14,083 nt of DNA from SZUA-430 sp041477875 (GCA_041477875.1 JBGOVA010000122.1:1-14083), one strand, 5' to 3'; shown: positions 1 through 7,506, counted from the stretch's first letter. Numbers and translations: made by a program. Notes: generated by a model from the sequence alone, not told the origin.

Positions 1-439
1 CTCGCATCAGGAGTAGGCCGGCCACGCCAAGAAGCGGCGCCGTCACAAGGCCCGGAAAATAACCGCCGGCCGACAACGCCAAGGCAGGGTGGGCAATGCC
101 GTTACCGACGGCAGCAATCGCAAGAAACCAGAACAAGACGGCGGCGACCGGCGTAGCCCGTCCCGCAACGGCGGCGGCAGCCGCGCCCAGCCAAATCGCG
201 TTGAACGCGAGGAAGAACTCAGCCGACCACGCGGCAAGGCCCCAGCGCGGCGGGAACAGCCGATAGAATCCGGTGACGAATTCTTCGGCAAAATGCAGCG
301 ATTGAAGGACGAGAGTGAGGGCCATGGAGCGCACAGACGCCGCAAGACGCGCCCGATCCAGGCGCGCGGCCATGACAATCAGGATGGCGGTGACCAGCGC
401 GACCCAAAGCGCCACGGTGCCTGTCAACTCGCTCGGCAT
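1..439 (-). CDS. HXXEE-motif integral membrane protein, 3' end truncated by the window
   Basis: This reading frame runs from an ATG at 437-439 to the left edge without a stop, so 146 residues are visible and the C-terminus is missing. The protein is very hydrophobic, with about four or five membrane segments (roughly residues 9-25, 38-57, 70-92, 97-117 and 128-145). It carries the sequence LHFAEEF, whose H49, E52 and E53 form the HXXEE motif that names this uncharacterised family. A second conserved-looking stretch, GNGIAHPAL (residues 112-120), precedes the last segment. A ribosome binding site (GGAGA) lies just upstream of the ATG. It is divergent from the oxidoreductase operon. The biochemical role of the family is not known; the paired acidic and histidine residues within membrane segments could bind metal, but that is a guess. 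The family call is fairly secure, the function is not. Confidence 0.8.
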   Translation of the reverse strand, partial: MPSELTGTVALWVALVTAILIVMAARLDRARLAASVRSMALTLVLQSLHFAEEFVTGFYRLFPPRWGLAAWSAEFFLAFNAIWLGAAAAAVAGRATPVAAVLFWFLAIAAVGNGIAHPALALSAGGYFPGLVTAPLLGVAGLLLMR

Positions 440-623
440 GCGTTCTCCACGGACGGTGCGACTATATACACCGACGCGAGTTACGGTGCGGCGCCCCCCG
501 ATTAAGCATCCCTTTACCTTCCCAGGCGGGCGCCCCTTAGGCTTTACTGAACCGCCTGCCGCTAGTCTTGGGCGTCAGGCGCATCCAAGGCCCCCGGATC
601 GCACGAGTAAGGACGCAAAGAGC

Positions 624-2102
624 ATGGCGCTTGACCGCCTCGACGCCGTCATCATCGGCGCGAGTGTTGAAGGCCTCGTCGCCGCTGCCGTGCTGGCGAG
701 GGCAGGGCGCGCGGTCGCCGTCGTTGAGCGCGAGCCCGACCTGCTGCGCGCAAGCGCCGGCAAAGACGCTATCGTCGGCTTGGAGACGGTTCGCGCGCTC
801 GATCTGACAGCCCATGGTTTGCGTTTCGCGCCGCCCGCTCCGGTGGCGGCGATATCGGGCGACCGTGCACTCATCCTGTGGCCAGACCTTCACGCGGCCC
901 GCGCCGCCATCGCCGCATTCTCGCCGCGCGACGCGGAGGCGCTCGAAGGCTTCCACGCCCGGATCGCACGCGCCGCAACCAGCGCCGCCGAACCTCAATC
1001 CCCGGTGCAGTGGCTGACCTCGGCGAACGCATCGGACGCGCCGAGCGACCGGATGTCGTTCCGCGTCGCCTCGCTGGCGCGCATCCTGGACGAGGCGTTC
1101 GACAACGACCTCCTCAAGGGGCTGTGGGCGCAAGGGGCGGTGATGCACACCGGCGTCTCGCCGCTCGCGCCCGGCTCGGGCGTGCTTCTGATGCGCCTCC
1201 CAATCGTCGCCGCCGTGGCGCCGGAGGCAGGCCGCCGCTTCGTCGCCGGCGGTGAGACGCGCTTCAAACAGGCGCTGATGGCGCTGCTGAAGTTCTACAA
1301 CAACGCCGACGTCCTCTCGGGCGCCGAAGCGAAGGAGATCGTGACCGAGCGCGACGCCGTCCAGGCGGTCACGCTGGCCGACGGCACCACGCTCAAGGCC
1401 GCACTCGTTATCTCGACGCTGGCGCCTGAGCGCAGCCGCAATCTGTTGGTCGGCCTCCGCCGCCCGCCGCCGATCGACGCCGACGCCTCACACGCCGCCG
1501 TAGCGCCCGCACGACTGAGATTGACGCTGGGCGCGCTGCCGAAGTTTCCGGGTCTCGATGCCGCCACGCTGGCGTCTGGGGCCATCGTCAGGCTCGCGCC
1601 GAGCATCGCCCGCCTCGTGCAAGCTCACGGCGCCTTCCGCCGCCACGCACTGACCCCCGAGCCTTGCCTCGACATCGCCATCGCACCGCGTCCCGGCACC
1701 GACGCAAAGCAACGCTGGGACATGCACGTCGCCATGGCGTACCTGCCGCCCGAAACGACGGAGGGCCCGTGGGTCGGCAACCGGCGCGACCGCCTGCGCT
1801 CGCTCTGCGTCAGGTCGATCGAGGCCGTGGCGCCCGGCTTCGGCGCGGGAATCGAAGCCGCTGAGATCCTCCATCCGCGCGAAGCGCAAACCGTGATGGG
1901 CCCGAGCGGCCCGGCTTCGCTGAACGTGACGCCCGCGCTCGACCTCGCCGCCGTCCCGCAACCGGACGCGCCGCCCGCGCCCTCGTTCGCCAAGGGACTG
2001 ACATTGATCGAGCACAGCATCTACGCGAACGCGGGCGATGTCGGCTTCGCCGCCGCGAGCGCAGCACTCGGCACACGCGCGAAGGGCCGCATCGATGCCT
2101 AG
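624..2102 (+). CDS. Degenerate phytoene-desaturase/PYROXD2-like FAD oxidoreductase homologue
   Basis: This is a 492-residue protein of the NAD(P)/FAD-dependent oxidoreductase superfamily, phytoene-desaturase-like branch. The start is the ATG at 624, because the Rossmann strand begins eight residues later; the open frame continues further upstream but reads as non-protein-like sequence. The dinucleotide-binding loop is G12-A-S14-V-E-G17, so the second glycine of GxGxxG is replaced by serine. The E-then-GG element that normally follows the second beta strand is absent: VVERE is followed by PDLLRAS. The C-terminal FAD-contacting motif (GAGTHPxGGV in its neighbour) is replaced by IEHSIYANAGDVG. 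A middle segment around GGETRFKQAL still resembles the family's GGMxxL helix. Its stop overlaps the start of the next gene by 8 nt. It may be a non-FAD-binding partner subunit of the downstream protein, or an enzyme with altered cofactor binding. The family is confident, the activity unknown. Confidence 0.8.
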   Translation: MALDRLDAVIIGASVEGLVAAAVLARAGRAVAVVEREPDLLRASAGKDAIVGLETVRALDLTAHGLRFAPPAPVAAISGDRALILWPDLHAARAAIAAFSPRDAEALEGFHARIARAATSAAEPQSPVQWLTSANASDAPSDRMSFRVASLARILDEAFDNDLLKGLWAQGAVMHTGVSPLAPGSGVLLMRLPIVAAVAPEAGRRFVAGGETRFKQALMALLKFYNNADVLSGAEAKEIVTERDAVQAVTLADGTTLKAALVISTLAPERSRNLLVGLRRPPPIDADASHAAVAPARLRLTLGALPKFPGLDAATLASGAIVRLAPSIARLVQAHGAFRRHALTPEPCLDIAIAPRPGTDAKQRWDMHVAMAYLPPETTEGPWVGNRRDRLRSLCVRSIEAVAPGFGAGIEAAEILHPREAQTVMGPSGPASLNVTPALDLAAVPQPDAPPAPSFAKGLTLIEHSIYANAGDVGFAAASAALGTRAKGRIDA

Positions 2103-3690
2103 CCCCACGCGTGTCGCTGCGGCGGATGTCGACGTCGTCGTCATCGGCGCGGGCGTCAACGGCCTCGTCTGCGCCACGCTTCTCGCCCAGGCCAAGCGCC
2201 GGGTCGTCCTCGTCGAAGCGCTCGACCGCGCCGGCGGCTTGTGTGCGACAAGCGAGATCGCGCGCGGCCACCGCGTATCGACCTTCGCGCACCTCGCCGG
2301 CCCGATCGACACCGCGCTCGTAAAGGCGCTGAAGCTTCAGAGATACGGTCTACAGTTCAGCGCGAAGCAGATCGCGACGATCGCGCTCTCGCCCGACGGG
2401 CGCCACATCGTGCTCGACGGTGACCTGCGCCACACCGCGCAAACGCTCGGCTTCCATTCGCCGGCCGACGCGAAGCGTTGGCCCCTGTTCGACGGCCGCA
2501 TGCGCAAGCTGGCCCAGCAGTTCGAGCGCTGGGTGCAGACGCCGCCAGGCGGTCCGTTCGAGCATGCAGGATCACGCGGCAACTTGTTCGCCGCTCGCAC
2601 TCAATCCAAGCCGTCGCCCGTCGACGCCGAATTCGCGTCACTTCTCGACGGCTCGATCGCGGATTTTCTCGACCAGGAATTTGAAACGCCCCTGTTGAAG
2701 GGCGCCCTGGCATTCGATGCCATTCTCGGCAACGCGCTGGGCCCCCGCTCTCAGGGCACGGCACTGCTGAGCGTGCTGAAAAACGCTCTTGACACCGACA
2801 CGACCGAAGGCATCGTCCACCCGCAAGGCGGAATGGGTGCGCTTGTCGCAGCGCTCTCGAAGGCGGCGGAGGCGGCTGGCGTTCGCACGCGCCTCAAGTC
2901 GCGCGTCACACATCTGTTGTTCGACGCGCATCGAATCGCGGGCGTGGAACTCGCCGGCGGGGAAGCGATCTACGCGCCCATCGTCGTCTCGAGCCTCGAC
3001 CCAAAGACGACATTGCTGGCGCTTGGCGCCGAGCGCCAGCTGCCCTTCGGCCTCAAACGCGGCTTGAAGGGCTTCCGCGCGCAAGGCTGCGTCGCCAAGG
3101 TCAACCTCGCGCTGAACGGCCCGCCGAGCTTCAAAGGCCTCGACAAGCGCGCACTGCGCGACCGTTTGATCATCTGCCCAAACATCGACCATCTCGAACG
3201 CGCTTTCGCGGCTTGCGAGCAAGGTTTGCCTTCGCCCGACCCTGCGCTCGAGGTGACCGTGCCCTCGACGCACGATGCTGCGCTCGCGCTGCCCGGTCAG
3301 CATGTCCTGTCGGTCCACGTCCTCTACGCGCCCTACAGTCTTGCGGTCGGCACTTGGGACACGGCGAAAGACGAATTGCTCGCCCGAGTGGTCGCGACAT
3401 TGCGCCAATACGCGCCCGATCTGCCGGACCTCGTTCTGGCGGCCGATGTTTTCACGCCGCCCGACATCGAGCGCGTAGCCGGCGCGGCCGGCGGTCACTG
3501 GCACGGCGGCGACCTGTCGCTCGATCAGATCGGCCCCTTGAGGCCCGCAGCCGGCTTGAGCCGCCACGACACGCCCGTACCCGGCCTCTACCTCTGCGGC
3601 GCCGGAACGCATCCTTGCGGCGGCGTGACCGGCATCAACGGCGGCAACGCCGCCGAAGCCGTGCTCGCCGGTGCGACGGTGGCGCCATGA
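2095..3690 (+). CDS. NAD(P)/FAD-dependent oxidoreductase, PYROXD2/phytoene-desaturase-like
   Basis: This 531-residue protein is a full-length member of the family that contains human PYROXD2 and bacterial phytoene dehydrogenase-like oxidoreductases. It shows the intact FAD-binding loop G18-A-G20-V-N-G23, glutamate E41 at the end of the second beta strand, the G47-G48 pair, a central QGGMGAL motif and the C-terminal YLCGAGTHPCGGVTG motif that closes over the flavin. The ATG at 2095 is preferred over an upstream in-frame ATG at 2038 because an AAGGG ribosome binding site lies 8 nt before it and the extra 19 residues resemble no domain. It overlaps the preceding homologue by 8 nt and the following GcvT-like gene by 4 nt (ATGA), so the three products are probably made together. 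Members oxidise C-N or C-C bonds using FAD. The substrate cannot be told from sequence; an N-alkyl amine is plausible given the GcvT-like neighbour. Confidence 0.88.
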   Translation: MPSPTRVAAADVDVVVIGAGVNGLVCATLLAQAKRRVVLVEALDRAGGLCATSEIARGHRVSTFAHLAGPIDTALVKALKLQRYGLQFSAKQIATIALSPDGRHIVLDGDLRHTAQTLGFHSPADAKRWPLFDGRMRKLAQQFERWVQTPPGGPFEHAGSRGNLFAARTQSKPSPVDAEFASLLDGSIADFLDQEFETPLLKGALAFDAILGNALGPRSQGTALLSVLKNALDTDTTEGIVHPQGGMGALVAALSKAAEAAGVRTRLKSRVTHLLFDAHRIAGVELAGGEAIYAPIVVSSLDPKTTLLALGAERQLPFGLKRGLKGFRAQGCVAKVNLALNGPPSFKGLDKRALRDRLIICPNIDHLERAFAACEQGLPSPDPALEVTVPSTHDAALALPGQHVLSVHVLYAPYSLAVGTWDTAKDELLARVVATLRQYAPDLPDLVLAADVFTPPDIERVAGAAGGHWHGGDLSLDQIGPLRPAAGLSRHDTPVPGLYLCGAGTHPCGGVTGINGGNAAEAVLAGATVAP

Positions 3691-4784
3691 CCGACGTCGC
3701 CGCGCGCTCGTACCTGCCGACACCGCTGCACGCGCGCACCGCCGAACTCTGCGCGACCAACGCGTGGACCGAAGAGTGCGGCTTCACCGTGCCGGCGGTG
3801 TACGGATCGTTGCGCGAAGAGCAAGACGCGCTCGGCGCCCGCGTCGCGCTCAGCGATCTCTCCGCGCGCCAGTGCTGGGCCATCGAAGGCCCGGACGCAG
3901 CCGCCTTCTTGAGCTTTGCCACGATCGGCGATGTCACGCGGCTCGAGCCCGGTCAGACCGCGCGCACGCTCTGGTGCGACGACGCAGGTTTCGTGCGCGG
4001 CGACGGCCTTATCGCCCATTTCGGCAAGATGCAGTTCGAGCTCTCAAGCGCCGTGCGCGACTTCGCCTGGTTGCTCGACGGCGCGCAGGGCTTCGACGTG
4101 AAGATCACGAACGCGACAGGCGCGCGCGCCGTCATCGGCGTGCGCGGACCCCTGGCGCCGAACCTTCTCGCCGCCGCCGGCCTGAGCACGGAAGCCACCG
4201 GCACGGGCCTGACCCATCCAAGTTGGCGCCCGGCGCAAGTCGCCCTGATGCGCGACGCCGCAGGCGAAGGTTTCGAACTGTCGATGCAAGCCGATGACGG
4301 CGTTGTCGTGTGGGACCGCTTGTGGCGTTCGGGCGCCGCGTTGGGCGTCGCGGCTGCCGGCGTGCAAGCGCTCGAAGCGCTCAGGATCGAGAACGGCGCG
4401 CCCAGAGCGGGAGTTGATTGGCAGCCGGCGCACCTCGCACGCGATCCGAGCGTCCTCCGCGTGCCCACCGACCTCGGTTTCACGCCCGACCTCACGCGCC
4501 GCTTCAACGGCGCGGAAGCGCTGCGCCGTGCAAGGCCGGCGTCGCGCCAAATCCTCGTGCAATTCTCGGCCGACGAACCCCTCGCGCCAGGCCCTTTGTC
4601 GATGCGCAGTGCGACCGTCGGGCGCCTTACGTCTCAAGCCTGGTCGGAAACGCGCGCAAGCGCCAACGCCCTCGGCTGGCTCGACATCGACGCCGTGAAA
4701 ATCGGCACCAAGGTCTCCGCCCCCGGCCTCGCCGGCCCCGTCCGCGCCGAGATCATACGCCAAGTCTTCGCCGAGACGGCCTAG
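3687..4784 (+). CDS. GcvT-like aminomethyltransferase/folate-binding protein
   Basis: This 365-residue protein has the layout and length of the glycine-cleavage T-protein family. It starts with the TPLHARTAEL element, followed by SDLSARQCWAIEGPDAAAFL (the family's DLSxxxxxxVxGPDA region), the GDVTRLEPGQ strand, ALEALRIENGAP in the middle domain and a C-terminal FNGAEAL element. Family members bind tetrahydrofolate and transfer or capture one-carbon units from aminomethyl or N-methyl groups. At the GGxxDD position of the family it reads G101-F-V-R-G105-D106, keeping the second aspartate only. The ATG overlaps the upstream stop (ATGA), so translation is coupled to the FAD oxidoreductase. Two FAD proteins before a T-protein recall dimethylglycine and sarcosine dehydrogenases, where a folate domain captures the carbon released by amine oxidation. 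No P- or H-protein genes are nearby, so a role in the glycine cleavage complex itself is unlikely. The family is confident; the substrate is inferred. Confidence 0.83.
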   Translation: MTDVAARSYLPTPLHARTAELCATNAWTEECGFTVPAVYGSLREEQDALGARVALSDLSARQCWAIEGPDAAAFLSFATIGDVTRLEPGQTARTLWCDDAGFVRGDGLIAHFGKMQFELSSAVRDFAWLLDGAQGFDVKITNATGARAVIGVRGPLAPNLLAAAGLSTEATGTGLTHPSWRPAQVALMRDAAGEGFELSMQADDGVVVWDRLWRSGAALGVAAAGVQALEALRIENGAPRAGVDWQPAHLARDPSVLRVPTDLGFTPDLTRRFNGAEALRRARPASRQILVQFSADEPLAPGPLSMRSATVGRLTSQAWSETRASANALGWLDIDAVKIGTKVSAPGLAGPVRAEIIRQVFAETA

Positions 4785-5479
4785 CCGCCCACGCGCTCGA
4801 TGACAGGCTCGAACGAGCCGATTACCGGCGTCCTTCCGTCCATCCCTTCGAACGAGGGTGGCTTCGCGCGATCCACGCGATAGACCGTGAACTCGGCGGA
4901 GGTCGCAGCCGCCGTCTCTGCGGGCGCGTCCGAAAAGAACGTGATCGCGCGTGCGGCAACGCCGATCGCGGACGCGATCTTCGCATACGACCCGGGCTCG
5001 TTCTTCGCGCCGCTCGTCGTGTCGAAATAGCCGTCCAAGAGCGGCGTCAGATCGCCAGCCACGCTGTACGTGAGATAAAGCTTCTGCGCTTCGATCGACC
5101 CCGAAGAATAGATGCAGAGCCGCAAGCCGCGACGGTGCCACGCGCGCATCGCCTCGACCGCGTCGGGATAGAGGTGCGCTTTGAGTTCGCCGCTGCGGTA
5201 ACCTTCGCGCCAGATGACGCCCTGCAGCGTCTTCAGCGGCGTGATCTTGCGATCCTCGTCCATCCAGCTCAGGAACTGCCGCGCGGCCTCCGCCGGCGTC
5301 GACAATTCGGCGGTCGAACTCGGGCACGCCGCGCGCACTGTTTCCGCAACTTCCGGATCGCTCCAGCGCGCCTTCAGCACATCGCCGATCCGTGCGCGCG
5401 CGAACGGGAACAGCACCTCGCGCACGAACGCGATGTCGCCGATCGTGCCTTCGATGTCGAGCAATACGGCCTTGGTCAC
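4781..5479 (-). CDS. mtnC: Enolase-phosphatase E1 (methionine salvage)
   Basis: MtnC is a cytoplasmic HAD-superfamily enzyme that enolises 2,3-diketo-5-methylthiopentyl-1-phosphate and then dephosphorylates it to the acireductone. The 232-residue product has HAD motif I as D8-I-E10-G-T12, motif II as YSSGS (serines 125-126), the lysine motif GAKNEPGSY (K159) and motif III as FFSD (D184). Length and motif order match the family. The start is a GTG at 5477-5479, because the catalytic strand begins a few residues later and this GTG overlaps the mtnD stop as GTGA. No ribosome binding site is visible, consistent with coupling to mtnD. It is the last gene of mtnBDC. Its TAG stop lies in a CTAG palindrome that also holds the stop of the convergent GcvT-like gene, leaving no space for a terminator. 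Confidence 0.95.
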   Translation of the reverse strand: MTKAVLLDIEGTIGDIAFVREVLFPFARARIGDVLKARWSDPEVAETVRAACPSSTAELSTPAEAARQFLSWMDEDRKITPLKTLQGVIWREGYRSGELKAHLYPDAVEAMRAWHRRGLRLCIYSSGSIEAQKLYLTYSVAGDLTPLLDGYFDTTSGAKNEPGSYAKIASAIGVAARAITFFSDAPAETAAATSAEFTVYRVDRAKPPSFEGMDGRTPVIGSFEPVIERVGG

Positions 5480-6021
5480 GCGGCGTATTTCGGAATCGTG
5501 TCCGCGATCTTGTCGCCGGTGAATTCCGCGACCCAGCCCTCGGGCGTCGTGAACAGCCGGATCGCGGCGAAGTACGGCTTCGGCCCCATGTCGAACCAGT
5601 GCCGGGTCAGCTTCGGCACCGACAGAAGATCGCCTTGCTCGCAAATCACCTGCAGCACTTCGTTGTTGTTGCGCAGGTAGAACGCGCCGGCGCCTTCGAC
5701 GAAGAAGCGCACTTCGTCGTCGGCGTGCGTGTGTTCCGACAGGAATTTGTTGCGCATCGCGTCGCGGTCAGGATGCTCCGCATGCATGCGAACCACGTCG
5801 ACGGATTGATAGCCGCCGAGTTTCATCAGACGGTCGACGTCTTTGCGATAGGCGTCGAGCACCGCGTCCTGGCCCGCGCCGGGCGGCAGCTTCACCGAAG
5901 CCTCCCACCGCTCGTAGCGCACGTCGAACGGCATCAGCGCACGGCGGATCTCCCGCTCATCGCGCGTCGAGGCGCGCGGCTGCTTGCCTTTGGTCAGATC
6001 GAAAGCCGTCAGCATGGTCAT
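5476..6021 (-). CDS. mtnD: Acireductone dioxygenase (methionine salvage)
   Basis: MtnD is a small cupin that cleaves the acireductone with O2. In known enzymes the Fe(II) form yields the keto-acid precursor of methionine, and a Ni(II) form releases carbon monoxide off-pathway. The 181-residue product has the metal ligands H97 and H99 with E103 (HTHADDE) and H141 (LTRHW), in the same pattern and nearly the same numbering as the characterised Klebsiella enzyme. The ATG at 6021 overlaps the mtnB stop by 4 nt and has an AAAGGA ribosome binding site 8 nt upstream. A longer in-frame start at 6147 would add 42 residues with no cupin character and lie deep within mtnB, so it is rejected. The metal in use cannot be inferred from sequence. 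Confidence 0.96.
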   Translation of the reverse strand: MTMLTAFDLTKGKQPRASTRDEREIRRALMPFDVRYERWEASVKLPPGAGQDAVLDAYRKDVDRLMKLGGYQSVDVVRMHAEHPDRDAMRNKFLSEHTHADDEVRFFVEGAGAFYLRNNNEVLQVICEQGDLLSVPKLTRHWFDMGPKPYFAAIRLFTTPEGWVAEFTGDKIADTIPKYAA

Positions 6022-6659
6022 GCCGGGATTCCTTTCAGCTTCAATATCAAGGTGAAAAGATAGTCGAACGCGTCCAAGTGTCGAAGCGTTTCGTTCGCGT
6101 CTTGGCCCCAGGCATAAAGCCCATGGCCGGCCAGTAGAAAGCCCCAACCGAGACCGTCGGCCTTCAACTGCGCCTCAACCCGGCGGGCGAGCGCATCCAT
6201 GTCCTGATCGTTGTCGAAGATCGGCACGTCGAGATGCGTCTCATGCGTGCGCACGCCCTGAAACGCCTTGAGCAGTTCCAGGCCTTCGAGGCGAACCTTG
6301 CCCTCGCGCACGAAATGGATCGACGCAAGCACGGCCGGCAAACTGTGGATGTGTGCAACCGCCCCGATCTTGGGCGACAGGCGATAGATCGCGTAATGCA
6401 ACGGCGCCTCCGCCGACGCGCGCGGATGAGCCGCACCGGCGATGCTGGCCCGAATGATGCCGTCGGCGGCGAGCTTGCCCTTGTCGCTGCCCGAAGCCGT
6501 GATCGCCGCGTCGTGCGCATCGATCCGCACCGAGAAGTTGCCGCTGGTCGCCGGGATCCATCCCTTCGCGCCGCAATGGTGGGCGAGCGCGATGACGCCG
6601 CGCGCTTGCTCGTCGGGCACGTGTTCGGCGCTTCGTTCGGACGGGCTCACAGCCTTCAT
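6018..6659 (-). CDS. mtnB: Methylthioribulose-1-phosphate dehydratase
   Basis: MtnB removes water from 5-methylthioribulose-1-phosphate to give the diketone used by MtnC. It belongs to the class II aldolase/adducin fold and uses zinc. The 213-residue product has the ATSGNFS phosphate-binding loop (residues 37-43), the SGSDKG turn, E84, the zinc histidines H103 and H105 (AHIHS) and H179 (AGHGLYAWG). It is the first gene of mtnBDC and has a clear AAAGG ribosome binding site 9 nt before the ATG. The downstream genes follow with 4-nt overlaps. MtnA and the methylthioadenosine-cleaving enzymes are not in the window and are presumably elsewhere. The class II aldolase family includes L-fuculose/L-ribulose-phosphate enzymes, but the mtnD/mtnC neighbours make the assignment secure. 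Confidence 0.95.
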   Translation of the reverse strand: MKAVSPSERSAEHVPDEQARGVIALAHHCGAKGWIPATSGNFSVRIDAHDAAITASGSDKGKLAADGIIRASIAGAAHPRASAEAPLHYAIYRLSPKIGAVAHIHSLPAVLASIHFVREGKVRLEGLELLKAFQGVRTHETHLDVPIFDNDQDMDALARRVEAQLKADGLGWGFLLAGHGLYAWGQDANETLRHLDAFDYLFTLILKLKGIPA

Positions 6660-6699
6660 GCACGTTTACCTTTCGACCCGACGGCTCTCTTGGGGCGCG

Positions 6700-6729
6700 T
6701 AAATATGGGGGCAGGGCGGGGATTGTCAC
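6700..6729 (-). promoter_or_regulatory. Putative housekeeping-type promoter of mtnBDC
   Basis: Read on the minus strand, GTGACA (6724-6729) and ATATTT (6701-6706) are separated by 17 nt, and a shifted TATTTA overlaps the latter. This is a reasonable -35/-10 pair for a primary sigma factor. It would place the transcript start near 6693, giving a leader of about 35 nt that contains the mtnB ribosome binding site. There is too little leader for a riboswitch. The match is imperfect and unsupported by experiment. Confidence 0.35.
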
Positions 6730-6794
6730 CTCGAGAGTTGAGAATTCGCGCCGCCGGCCTTGGCAAAACAGCCGTTTCAGCCTTGCCGACGGAG

Positions 6795-6820
6795 TTACGT
6801 TCATCTGCCGTTCAAGTTCC
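6795..6820 (-). promoter_or_regulatory. ECF/EcfG-like promoter motif facing mtnBDC
   Basis: On the minus strand the sequence reads GGAAC, then 16 nt, then CGTAA. Alphaproteobacterial general-stress (EcfG) promoters are GGAAC-N16/17-CGTT, so the -35 element is exact and the -10 element matches at CGT. It would give a leader of about 130 nt for mtnB. It lies directly upstream of the divergent sigma-factor gene but in the opposite orientation. It may be chance. Confidence 0.3.
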
Positions 6821-6858
6821 TGAGACTGGGACCTGGGCGCGCATGACGGCACGACACC

Positions 6859-7506
6859 ATGGATATGGCGATCATCATCCGCCCTGGACATTATCCGCCC
6901 GGCTTATGTGTTGAGGCTAGGCTGCGGCGGTTGATCGAGGACCCTGATGGTGAGCTGGTTGCGCGCGTCGCCCGGGGCGACCAAGCGGCCGCGCGCGCGA
7001 TCATGGCGCGCCACCTGCCCAAGATCCTCAACCTCGGGCGGCGGATGCTGGGCGACCAGACCGAGGCCGAGGACGTGGCCCAGGATGTCTTCGTGCGCGT
7101 GTGGACGCACGCGGCCCGCTGGCAGCCAGGCCAGGCGAAGTTCGAGACGTGGCTCCATCGTGTGGCGCTGAACCTTTGTTACGACCGCCTCCGCCGAAAG
7201 CCGACGACGGACATCGACCGAGTGCCCGAACCCGCCGACCATACGCCCGGGCCCGCCGCGAAGCTCTTCGAGGCGCAGCTCGCCGGCGCGGTGAACGAAG
7301 CGCTGAGGCGTCTGCCCGACCGGCAGAGAGAAGCCTTGGTACTTTGTCACTATCAGGGGCTCACGAATATCGACGCCGCGCAAATCATGGGCGTAAGCGT
7401 CGAAGCGATGGAAAGCCTGCTGTCGCGCGGGCGGCGGACGCTGAAGGCAGCCCTGAAGCCGCTCAGCGAGGATGCGTTTGGAAGGAACGAGGATGACGGC
7501 GCCTAG
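6859..7506 (+). CDS. ECF-family RNA polymerase sigma factor
   Basis: This 215-residue protein contains both ECF sigma domains. Region 2 covers roughly residues 35-111 and includes the core-binding stretch EAEDVAQDVFVRVW and the downstream WLHRVALNLCYDRLRR. Region 4 covers about 140-201 and includes LPDRQREALVL and a helix-turn-helix (GLTNIDAAQIMGVSVEAMESLLSR). The start is uncertain. No good ribosome binding site precedes the ATG at 6859, and the first 36 residues lie before the usual domain boundary; an in-frame TTG at 6931 would give a 191-residue protein of typical ECF length. The gene heads a cluster with a membrane-anchored small protein and a periplasmic sensor. That order resembles the cnr/ncc metal-response sigma modules, so it is probably held inactive at the membrane and released on a periplasmic signal. 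Confidence 0.92.
   Translation: MDMAIIIRPGHYPPGLCVEARLRRLIEDPDGELVARVARGDQAAARAIMARHLPKILNLGRRMLGDQTEAEDVAQDVFVRVWTHAARWQPGQAKFETWLHRVALNLCYDRLRRKPTTDIDRVPEPADHTPGPAAKLFEAQLAGAVNEALRRLPDRQREALVLCHYQGLTNIDAAQIMGVSVEAMESLLSRGRRTLKAALKPLSEDAFGRNEDDGA

Noticed and set aside
461..470. TATATA/TATAGT as the -10 element of the HXXEE gene
   Set aside because: The -10 match is good, but no -35 element lies 16-18 nt upstream.
528..535. GGGCGCCC palindrome upstream of the first FAD gene
   Set aside because: An 8-bp GC palindrome is expected by chance at this base composition, and no T-run or repeat copy accompanies it.
315..623. Upstream extension of the first FAD gene
   Set aside because: The frame is open from 315, but the extra 103 residues are basic, low-similarity sequence overlapping the HXXEE gene. 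The Rossmann fold begins right after the ATG at 624.
1488..2312. A 274-codon minus-strand open frame at the junction of the FAD genes
   Set aside because: It is antisense to both FAD genes, Arg/Ala-rich and without motifs.
2638..3723. A 361-codon minus-strand open frame
   Set aside because: It is a shadow of the canonical FAD oxidoreductase, which has all family motifs.
4044..5327. A 427-codon minus-strand open frame spanning the GcvT-like gene and mtnC
   Set aside because: It crosses two well-supported genes in another frame and has no recognisable domain.
6234..6914. A 226-codon plus-strand open frame over mtnB and the sigma gene's 5' region
   Set aside because: It is antisense to mtnB, whose zinc and phosphate motifs are intact, and has no domain of its own.
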